Of a DNA stretch of 56,023 nt, positions 50,543 to 56,023 are shown piece by piece. The notes beneath the pieces were generated by a model that saw only the letters and a list, made by a program, of their open reading frames with translations, searched no databases and was not told the DNA's origin. The DNA lies in the NCBI GenBank assembly GCA_022822545.1, contig JAJEBE010000023.1, forward strand, positions 1 to 56,023, read 5' to 3'. Numbering within the stretch: position 1 is the stretch's first letter; every line of letters starts with the position of its first letter. Made by a program: the position numbers and the translations under genes. Origin of the DNA: Anaerolineae bacterium. GTDB taxonomy: Bacteria; Chloroflexota; Anaerolineae; Aggregatilineales; Phototrophicaceae.

Positions 50543-50608
50543 GGGCGGCCCAATGGGTCGCCCTTACAACTCGCGGCAGGTATGTAGGGGGCAGCCATTG
50601 GCTGACCC
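50543..50608. repeat. Inverted pair of REP-like hairpins (h, i) between binding-protein and permease genes
   Basis: Copy h (reverse sense): GGGCGGCCC (50543-50551) and GGGTCGCCC (50555-50563), loop AAT, then TTACA. Copy i: TGTAG at 50583-50587, GGGGCAGCC (50588-50596), loop ATT, GGCTGACCC (50600-50608). The pair fills the 120-base gap that starts 29 bases after the binding-protein stop and ends 25 bases before the permease start. Confidence 0.82.
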
Positions 50609-50633
50609 ACTTGCATCAGTCATTGGATCTAAG

Positions 50634-51503
50634 ATGCCCTCAGCTCCTCGCAACCGCGTCGCCTACTACTTGATCGCGCCGGCGGTTGTCGTGCTCGCCG
50701 TCACTTCGTTGTATCCAGCCATATACTCCGTTGTACTCAGCCTCTACAACTGGAATTGGGGCGTCCGCTTCGATTTCGTCGGTTTGGGCAACTACATTGA
50801 GCTTTTCATCAGCGCCGAGTTCTGGCAGGTGCTCTACCAGACCTTTCTCTTCGCGATCATAGCGACCGCGCTGGAGTTGGCGCTGGGATTGGGCTTGGCA
50901 GTGGTGGTTGACCGCCTCGATTTCGGGGCGAGTGTTATCCGCACCTTGCTGCTGACGCCCTTGATGATCTCGGGCATTATCGTGGCGCTGATGTCCAAGG
51001 TCTTGCTCGATCCCATGCTCGGCATCGTGAACTATCTGCTGGGCCTCGTTGGTTTGCCGCCGTCGCCCTTCTTCGGCACGACTGGCACGGCGATGGCGAC
51101 CGTGATCATGGTGGACGCCTGGTGGCAGACGGCATTTGTTTTTATCATCGTGCTGGCGGGTTTGCAGAGCCTGCCGCAAGAGCCAATCGAAGCGGCGCGC
51201 GTGGACGGCGCGAGCGCGACACAGACCTTTTTCCGCGTCAAGCTGCCGATGCTGCGTCCGGTACTTTATACCATCCTCATCTTCCGCACGATCGATACGC
51301 TCAAGGTGTTTGACATCATCTTCGGCACGACGGGCGGGGGGCCGCAAATTGCGACCGAGGTCATGCAGACGATGGCTTATCGCAAAGCTTTCAGCTTCCT
51401 GCAGATGAGCGAAGCCATGACCGTCATGGTGATTTTTTCCGTCATCGTACTGGCGATCAGCCTCATTTATATGCGCCTTGATGAGCGATTGGCGGAGGAC
51501 TAG
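50634..51503 (+). CDS. Sugar ABC transporter permease (MalF/UgpA type)
   Basis: A 289-residue inner-membrane permease. Helices include YYLIAPAVVVLAVTSLYPAIY and TFLFAIIATALELALGLGLAV. The EAA loop is EPIEAARVDGASATQTFFRV. ATG 50634 is chosen because the upstream part of the frame runs through the hairpin repeats; its ribosome site is weak (GGAT at 50625), which may lower permease translation relative to the binding protein. The stop is two bases before the next gene. Confidence 0.9.
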   Translation: MPSAPRNRVAYYLIAPAVVVLAVTSLYPAIYSVVLSLYNWNWGVRFDFVGLGNYIELFISAEFWQVLYQTFLFAIIATALELALGLGLAVVVDRLDFGASVIRTLLLTPLMISGIIVALMSKVLLDPMLGIVNYLLGLVGLPPSPFFGTTGTAMATVIMVDAWWQTAFVFIIVLAGLQSLPQEPIEAARVDGASATQTFFRVKLPMLRPVLYTILIFRTIDTLKVFDIIFGTTGGGPQIATEVMQTMAYRKAFSFLQMSEAMTVMVIFSVIVLAISLIYMRLDERLAED

Positions 51504-51505
51504 CA

Positions 51506-52339
51506 ATGGTCATCACGCGGCGCGATCAAAACGAACGGCTGCTGGCTTACCTCATCTCGCTGGCGGCGATTTTGATCACGCTATTTCCTATCGTCTGGCT
51601 GCTGAGCATCGCCCTGAAGTCGCAGCGGGACGCCTTCGCGATGCCGCCGAAGCTCGTCTTCGAGCCGATTGCCGATCATTTCCTCTTTCTGCTGGACAAA
51701 CCCGGCTTCGTCGAAGCTTTCCAGAATTCCGTCTACGTCACCGCGCTGGGGGTCGCTATCGCGATCGTTATCGCGATCTTCGCCGCTTACGGCATTCACC
51801 GCTTCAAGTTCCGCGGCAAGAAGCTTTTCGGCGTCTGGCTGCTGCTGGCGTATATGCTGCCGGAATTTCTCTACATCATTCCCATGTACGCGCTCTACCA
51901 GCGCATCGGACTTTACGATACGCAGATCGGCTTGGCGTTTGTCTATCAGGTGCATTCGCTGCCCTTCGCCGTCTGGCTGATCCGCAGCTTCTTCCGCGAA
52001 GTGCCGGGCGAGCTGGACGACGCTTCGCGCATTGATGGCTGCAATCATTTCGGCAGTCTGCGTCATGTCTACATCCCGATGGCGGCGCCGGGCATCGCGG
52101 CCACCGCGATCCTCAGCGCTATCTGGATTTGGAATGAACTGACCATCGCGCTGTCGCTGACGTTCGGCGAGGCGCAGACGATCACGGTCGCGGTTGCGTC
52201 TTTCCGCGGTTATACGTCGATCAACTGGGGCGCGATGGCAGCGGCGTCGATCGTCGCCATCGCGCCGATGCTGGCGTTTGCGATATTCGCGCAGAAGTAC
52301 ATCGTCAAGGGCTTGACGCTGGGCTCGCTGAAGGGCTAG
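51506..52339 (+). CDS. Sugar ABC transporter permease (MalG/UgpE type)
   Basis: A 277-residue permease paired with the preceding subunit: six hydrophobic segments, EAA loop GELDDASRIDGCNHFGSLRHV (the usual EAA reads DDA here), and the C-terminal AQKYIVKGLTLGSLKG typical of MalG-type proteins. GGAGG lies about 7 bases before ATG 51506. The operon ends here without an ATPase or a clear terminator; an M55 peptidase gene follows after 134 bases. Confidence 0.92.
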   Translation: MVITRRDQNERLLAYLISLAAILITLFPIVWLLSIALKSQRDAFAMPPKLVFEPIADHFLFLLDKPGFVEAFQNSVYVTALGVAIAIVIAIFAAYGIHRFKFRGKKLFGVWLLLAYMLPEFLYIIPMYALYQRIGLYDTQIGLAFVYQVHSLPFAVWLIRSFFREVPGELDDASRIDGCNHFGSLRHVYIPMAAPGIAATAILSAIWIWNELTIALSLTFGEAQTITVAVASFRGYTSINWGAMAAASIVAIAPMLAFAIFAQKYIVKGLTLGSLKG

Positions 52340-52473
52340 TTGAGCTTCAGATTGATGTCGCCGCATCAGCGCTGCATTTGCTTGCCTCGGCGTTGTGGCT
52401 TCTTCGCGCCGCCGTGGGCTGGGCGCTATAATCTCGGTTTCCGATGTTTCAAAGTTTCTGAGGAGACCAGTGT

Positions 52474-53289
52474 ATGCGCATCTTGATCATGTGCGATATG
52501 GAAGGCGTCAGCGGCATCGTGACCTGGGACCAGGTCGGGGGCGGCAAAGCGGGCTACGCGGAAGGGCGGTTGCTCTACACGGCCGAGGTCAACGCGGCGG
52601 TGCGGGGCGCGGCGCGGGCGGGCGCCAGCGAGATCATCGTCATCGACGGCCATAACGCCGGCGGCGACTGGCGCTATAACTCCCTGCTCAAGGATATGCT
52701 CGACCCGGCTTGCGAATATGTGGCGCACCATAGCTGGACGCACTACCGAGAGCCGCTGGAGCAGGGCGCCGACGCCTGCCTGTTGGTCGGCTATCATGCG
52801 CGCAACCATACGCCCGATGGCGTTTTGAATCACACCATCGCGCCTTATCAGTGCAGCAACCTCTGGTTCAATGAGGAACTGGTCGGCGAGATCGGCGTGA
52901 ACGCCGCCTTGTGCGGGCATTATGGCTGCCCGGTGTTGCTGATGACGGGCGATGTCGCGGCTTGCCGGGAAGCGACGGAGCTGCTCGGCGACGGGTTGAC
53001 AACGGTGGCGGTCAAGCGCGGGTTATCGAAGTTTTCAGCGCGTCAGATCGCGCCGAAGCGGGCCCGGGAAATGATCGAAGAAGCCGCTTATCAAACGCTG
53101 GGCGATTTGAGCGCGGTCGCGCCCTACGCGCCGGCGGCGCCGGTCACGATCACCGTTGAATTCGGCAACCGCGATGCCGCGATGCGCTACGCGCCGGGCG
53201 AGAATGTCGAGTTGGACAAGCCGGCGGGAAAGATGTACAGCCGCGCGGAGGATTGGCTGACGGCTTGGGATCAGATCTGGCCTTGGTAG
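52474..53289 (+). CDS. M55 family metallopeptidase (D-aminopeptidase DppA-like), copy 1
   Basis: 271 residues. The zinc ligands of the DppA fold are visible: D8-M-E10 in CDMEGVSG, H60 in VIDGHNAGG, H108 in LLVGYHARNHTPDG and E134/E135 in LWFNEELVG. DppA enzymes form a decameric ring and release N-terminal D-amino acids such as D-Ala from short peptides. GAGGAG precedes ATG 52474, and a TATAAT lies at 52427-52432. It follows a sugar importer and is nearly identical to the gene at 54080, from which it is separated by a toxin-antitoxin module. Confidence 0.9.
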   Translation: MRILIMCDMEGVSGIVTWDQVGGGKAGYAEGRLLYTAEVNAAVRGAARAGASEIIVIDGHNAGGDWRYNSLLKDMLDPACEYVAHHSWTHYREPLEQGADACLLVGYHARNHTPDGVLNHTIAPYQCSNLWFNEELVGEIGVNAALCGHYGCPVLLMTGDVAACREATELLGDGLTTVAVKRGLSKFSARQIAPKRAREMIEEAAYQTLGDLSAVAPYAPAAPVTITVEFGNRDAAMRYAPGENVELDKPAGKMYSRAEDWLTAWDQIWPW

Positions 53290-53397
53290 CGGGACGGCTT
53301 GGCCAGCGCAGCTTTCAGCAATCGAAGCGTCAACTAATGCGCCTGAAGCCGGGCCCGAGATGCGCCTACTCGATTACTAACCGCGATAGACCGTGCT

Positions 53398-53426
53398 TTG
53401 ACAACTGTAACCGAAGTTGTTAAAGT
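53398..53426 (+). promoter_or_regulatory. Promoter with inverted repeat for the toxin-antitoxin operon
   Basis: A consensus -35 TTGACA (53398-53403) and TAAAGT (53421-53426) are spaced by 17 bases. Between them ACAACT (53401-53406) and AGTTGT (53415-53420) form an inverted repeat with an 8-base spacer. This is the layout expected for autorepression by an antitoxin or antitoxin-toxin complex. It lies 53 bases upstream of GTG 53479. Confidence 0.65.
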
Positions 53427-53478
53427 GAATGCGAGGCGAGCACTTCGGCAGTAAGGTTAATTGGCGGGAGAATACATC

Positions 53479-53694
53479 GTGGCGACTTCAAGTGAAGTTG
53501 GGCCGAGGTCCCGAACCGTAGCTGGGAACGTTGAACAAGAGACAGCAGATCTCGTTCGCGAGCGTACCAAAGCCGAATTGCTCGATGACTTAAAAACTAG
53601 CATGGAACAAGTCTTGGCTGGCGAGTTCCGTCCCGCATTGGAAGTGCTGGACGAGCTTGACCACGAAGCCATGGACGATGCCGACACTCGTTAA
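53479..53694 (+). CDS. Antitoxin of a RelE-type toxin-antitoxin pair
   Basis: A 71-residue acidic helical protein. GTG 53479 has GGGAG eight bases upstream and is preferred to an in-frame TTG at 53461. The C-terminal half (LLDDLKTSMEQVLAGEFRPALEVLDEL) is a likely toxin-binding helix and shares a pattern with the small protein at 16658. It overlaps the toxin gene by 17 bases, the usual antitoxin-first order. No N-terminal DNA-binding fold can be assigned with certainty. Assignment rests mainly on the toxin next to it. Confidence 0.75.
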   Translation: MATSSEVGPRSRTVAGNVEQETADLVRERTKAELLDDLKTSMEQVLAGEFRPALEVLDELDHEAMDDADTR

Positions 53695-54028
53695 CATCCC
53701 GCCGAATTTTCGGCGACAGACCAGGCAGCTTCAGCGGAAATACCCGTCGGTAACGGCCGAGGTGCGAGACTTGGTTTTAGTATTAGAGACGGACCAGCGC
53801 CCCGGCGAATTGATGCCAAATGTCGGGTATGACAGGGTTTTCAAAGTCCGGCTACGCAACCGCTCAGCCAGACGTGGTAAACGTGGTGGTTTTCGTGTCG
53901 TCTACTACGAACAAGTCTCTGACCAGGTCTTCCTCTTGCTCATCTATTCCAAGAGTGAAATCGACAACATTCCGTCCGTCGATATCCGTCGCACCCTTGA
54001 AGCGGTTGTAAGGGAGCATGACTCTTGA
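53678..54028 (+). CDS. RelE/ParE-superfamily toxin (mRNA-interferase type)
   Basis: A 116-residue basic protein. The beta-sheet core is recognisable: VFKVRLRNRSARRGKRGGFRVV followed by YYEQVSDQVFLLLIYSKSEIDNI, the GG-F-R-V-x-Y and (L/Y)-I-Y-SKS pattern of RelE/HigB-type toxins. ATG 53678 lies within the antitoxin's last codons, so the genes are translationally coupled; the in-frame TTG at 53657 is less likely. RelE relatives cleave mRNA at the ribosome; this specific activity is inferred. Confidence 0.82.
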   Translation: MPTLVNIPPNFRRQTRQLQRKYPSVTAEVRDLVLVLETDQRPGELMPNVGYDRVFKVRLRNRSARRGKRGGFRVVYYEQVSDQVFLLLIYSKSEIDNIPSVDIRRTLEAVVREHDS

Positions 54029-54079
54029 TCCGGGCCGCGTCCTGCACTGTTTCTTATAGAGCTTATGGAAGGCAGAGCA

Positions 54080-54895
54080 ATGAGAATCCTTATCATGTGC
54101 GATATGGAAGGCGTCAGCGGCATCGTGAACTGGGATCAGGTGGGGGGCGGCAAGGCGGGCTATCCGGAAGGGCGGGTACTCTACACGGCTGAGGTCAATG
54201 CGGCGGCGCGCGGCGCGGCCCGGGCCGGCGCAAGCCAAATCATCGTCATCGACGGCCATAACGCCGGCGGCGATTGGCGCTATAACTCCCTGCTCAAGGA
54301 CATGCTTGACCCGGTTTGCGAATACGTGGCGCACCATACCTGGACGGACTACCGGGCGCCGCTGGAGCAGGGCGTCGATGCTTGTTTGATGGTCGGCTAC
54401 CACGCACGCAACAACACGCCCGATGGCGTTTTGAATCACACCATTTCATCGGCGCAATGCCGCAACCTCTGGTTCAACGATGTACTGGTCGGCGAGATCG
54501 GGGTTAACGCCGCGCTATGCGGGCATTACGGCTGCCCGGTGCTGCTGATGACCGGCGATGTGGCCGCCTGCCGGGAAGCGACCGAACTGTTGGGAGACGG
54601 ACTGACGACGGTGGCGGTCAAGCGCGGGCTATCCAAATACTCAGCCCATCAGATCGCGCCCCAGCGGGCCCGGGAAATGATCGAAGCAGGCGCCTATCAA
54701 GCGCTGCAAAACTTGAGCGCGGTCGCGCCTTATGCGCCAGCGGCGCCGGTGACGATCACGGTGGAGTTCGGCCACTATGACACGATGATGAATTACGTCC
54801 CGCGCGCGGATGTCGAACTGGACCAGCCGGCGCAAAAGATGTATAGCCGGGCGGAGACCTGGGTGGAAGCCTGGGACAAAATCTGGCCCTGGTAG
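54080..54895 (+). CDS. M55 family metallopeptidase (D-aminopeptidase DppA-like), copy 2
   Basis: 271 residues with the same zinc-site residues as copy 1 (D8, E10, H60, H108 and an acidic residue in LWFNDVLVG, where copy 1 has EE). The two proteins are the same length and differ at scattered positions, most of them near the C-terminus. ATG 54080 has GGAAGG seven bases upstream; an in-frame ATG at 54065 overlaps that site. The pair probably arose by tandem duplication, with the toxin-antitoxin genes now in between. A shifted acidic ligand (ND-V instead of NEE-L) may tune metal binding or specificity. Confidence 0.9.
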   Translation: MRILIMCDMEGVSGIVNWDQVGGGKAGYPEGRVLYTAEVNAAARGAARAGASQIIVIDGHNAGGDWRYNSLLKDMLDPVCEYVAHHTWTDYRAPLEQGVDACLMVGYHARNNTPDGVLNHTISSAQCRNLWFNDVLVGEIGVNAALCGHYGCPVLLMTGDVAACREATELLGDGLTTVAVKRGLSKYSAHQIAPQRAREMIEAGAYQALQNLSAVAPYAPAAPVTITVEFGHYDTMMNYVPRADVELDQPAQKMYSRAETWVEAWDKIWPW

Positions 54896-54903
54896 CTCGG
54901 TGG

Positions 54904-55863
54904 TTAGACCGGCGCTGCTTCCAGTTCTTGCAGCGTTTCCTCGTGCGCCTCGAGCCATTGGATGGCCGCCATCGCCGCCGATGTCCCCTGGCCGACCGAA
55001 GTCGCTACTTGCCGCCAGATCTCGTCTTGGATCTCGCCGGCGGCAAAGACGCCATCGACATTGGTGCGGTAGCGCTGATCGGTGATGATGTAGCCGTTCT
55101 CGTTGAGCGCGATCTGATCGCCGAAGACGGCGTTGTTCGGGTCGTGCCCGATGAAGATAAAGACGCCTTCGGTCGGATGAATCGTCTCTTCGCCGGTGAC
55201 GGTGTCCTTGAGGCGGACGGCATTAACGCCGCCGTCGCCGCCGATGATCTCTTCGACCACGGCATTCCAGGTGAAGCTGATCTTCTCGTTGTTGAAGGCG
55301 CGCTGCTGCAATTGCACCCCCGCGCGCAGTTCATCGCGCCGGTGGATGATATTTACGCTGGTGGCGAAGCGCGTCAGGAAGATGCCTTCTTCCAGGGCCG
55401 AATCGCCGCCGCCGACCACGACGATATCCTTGCCGCGGAAGAAGAAGCCATCGCAGGTGCCGCAATAGCTGACGCCGGCGCCGATATATTCTTCCTCGCC
55501 CGGCACGCCCAGCTTGCGCGGATCCGCGCCGATGGTGACGATGACGGCGTCGGCCAGGTATTCCTCGCCATAAGTCTTGATGCGGAAGGGCGAGCCATTG
55601 CTGAAGTCGACGCTCTCCACCAGATCGAACTCGTATTTGGCGCCGAAGTTCTCCGAGTGCTCTTTCATGCGCTCGACCAATTCCGGACCGGTCAAGCCAT
55701 CGGGGAAACCGGGATAATTCTCGATCTCATGTGTGATAGCGACTTGGCCGCCGAGTTGTGGTCCGGCGATGACGACGGGCGCCAACTGAGCGCGGGCGGT
55801 GTAGAGCGCGGCGGTCAAGCCGGCCGGTCCCGAGCCGATGATGACAACACGTTCCTTCTTCAT
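54904..55863 (-). CDS. trxB: Thioredoxin-disulfide reductase
   Basis: A 319-residue FAD/NADPH enzyme that reduces thioredoxin. FAD-binding VVIIGSGPAGLTAALYTARA, redox-active C134-G-T-C137 in SYCGTCDGFFF, NADPH-binding GGGDSALEEG and the HRRDELRA motif indicating NADPH use, and a C-terminal VDGVFAAGEIQDE. The dicysteine spacing is normal, with GT replacing the usual AT/AV. It is convergent with the M55 gene with only 8 bases between. The start is 22 bases from the end of an IS3-family element, so its natural promoter may have been displaced or replaced. Confidence 0.94.
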   Translation of the reverse strand: MKKERVVIIGSGPAGLTAALYTARAQLAPVVIAGPQLGGQVAITHEIENYPGFPDGLTGPELVERMKEHSENFGAKYEFDLVESVDFSNGSPFRIKTYGEEYLADAVIVTIGADPRKLGVPGEEEYIGAGVSYCGTCDGFFFRGKDIVVVGGGDSALEEGIFLTRFATSVNIIHRRDELRAGVQLQQRAFNNEKISFTWNAVVEEIIGGDGGVNAVRLKDTVTGEETIHPTEGVFIFIGHDPNNAVFGDQIALNENGYIITDQRYRTNVDGVFAAGEIQDEIWRQVATSVGQGTSAAMAAIQWLEAHEETLQELEAAPV

Positions 55864-55885
55864 TTTTCCCCCATCCCCGGCCCCC

Positions 55886-56023
55886 TGGTCTTGACCCGTT
55901 TAGGTGGACACTGAATCTGTCTAGTGCCCCTGTTCATATTGCATGGGGCTGTCAAAGCCTAACGCCGAATGTCGTCTGCGGCGGTTATACCAAGCTTCGA
56001 TGTAGTAAAAGATCGTTTGCTTG
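55886..56023 (-). mobile_element. IS3-family insertion sequence, right end (cut by the window)
   Basis: The transposase C-terminus at 55921-56023 is followed, beyond its stop, by a terminal sequence. Read on the plus strand it is TGGTCTTGACCCGTTTAGG then TGGACACT at 55886-55912, which starts with TG and has the GTGGACACT wording common at IS3-family ends. The exact end and any target duplication cannot be set because the other end lies outside the window. Confidence 0.7.
55921..56023 (-). CDS. IS3-family transposase OrfB, C-terminal fragment
   Basis: The last 33 residues of an integrase-core (rve) transposase enter from the window edge: IFYYIEAWYNRRRRHSALGF followed by DSPMQYEQGH and a TAG stop at 55921-55923. 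The YIE-x-(W/F)-YNR-x-R-(R)HSALG-x-x-SP-x-x-YE pattern is diagnostic for the IS3/IS150 group. The catalytic DDE residues lie outside the window, so intactness cannot be judged. Confidence 0.88.
   Translation of the reverse strand, partial: KQTIFYYIEAWYNRRRRHSALGFDSPMQYEQGH

Noticed and set aside
1..56023. tRNA, rRNA, riboswitch or prophage genes
   Set aside because: I looked through the intergenic gaps and saw no cloverleaf-type, rRNA-like or recognisable riboswitch sequence and no phage structural genes. A covariance-model scan was not possible here.

Overview
The window is high-GC bacterial DNA with dense gene packing, frequent 4- to 14-base gene overlaps, and GTG and TTG starts beside ATG. 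It has no rRNA, tRNA or other phylogenetic marker. The gene mix suggests a heterotrophic member of the Chloroflexota, probably Anaerolineae-like: sugar importers made of a binding protein and two permeases with no local ATPase, sulfatases, sugar-acid dehydratases, Gfo/Idh/MocA dehydrogenases, M55 aminopeptidases and a CRTAC1-type FG-GAP protein. Two kinds of dispersed intergenic repeat also fit. This placement is an inference.

Layout. 1-11 kb: a cysteine-synthase-like enzyme overlapping an RpiR regulator, then an N-acylamino-acid racemase/OSBS-like enolase; a CNNM/CorC-type CBS membrane protein with cytidine deaminase; a run of small proteins (NTF2-like, two tandem PhnB-like VOC proteins, DUF1801); and, on the minus strand, xylulokinase, a methyltransferase and a sulfatase. 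11-12 kb is a gene-free stretch with three repeat types. 12-16.5 kb: two LolD/MacB-type ABC ATPases, the first carrying a C-terminal AbrB/SpoVT-like domain, then an FG-GAP/ASPIC protein and a PfkB kinase. 16.6-21.3 kb: an orphan antitoxin-like gene, an MFS transporter divergent from an IlvD/Edd dehydratase, and a BtrH/DUF4872-like protein. 21.4-30.7 kb: a Tat-exported sugar-binding protein with two permeases, a sulfatase, and a probable oxidative deoxysugar route (lactonase-like amidohydrolase, Gfo/Idh oxidoreductase, L-rhamnonate-dehydratase-like enolase, divergent zinc alcohol dehydrogenase). 30.9-34.9 kb: an HlyD-type lipoprotein and a 951-residue FtsX/MacB-type permease without an ATPase, plausibly partners of the ATPases at 12-13.8 kb. 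35-38.7 kb: an Lpl-type importer on the minus strand whose LplB-like permease has a one-base frameshift.

39-43 kb: an MFS transporter divergent from an acyl-CoA dehydrogenase, then an AT-richer Fic gene with its own palindromic promoter. 43-46.5 kb: a 1160-residue secreted protein made of ten ABM-like domains in five alternating A-B pairs, with a clear promoter and terminator. 46.8-52.3 kb: a Gfo/Idh oxidoreductase divergent from a glycerol-1-phosphate-dehydrogenase-like enzyme, then a third sugar importer. 52.5-54.9 kb: two near-identical M55 (DppA-like) aminopeptidase genes with a RelE-type toxin-antitoxin pair between them. The window ends with thioredoxin reductase and the end of an IS3-family element lying about 22 bases upstream of its start codon.

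The most notable patterns are: (1) a family of 9-bp-stem, 3-nt-loop hairpins tagged by TGTAG, of which an inverted pair directly follows the binding-protein gene in all three sugar-importer operons, recalling the REP sequences between E. coli malE and malF; (2) the five-fold A-B domain repeat protein; (3) the ABC ATPase-AbrB fusion; and (4) two antitoxin-like proteins sharing one C-terminal motif, one with a toxin and one without.
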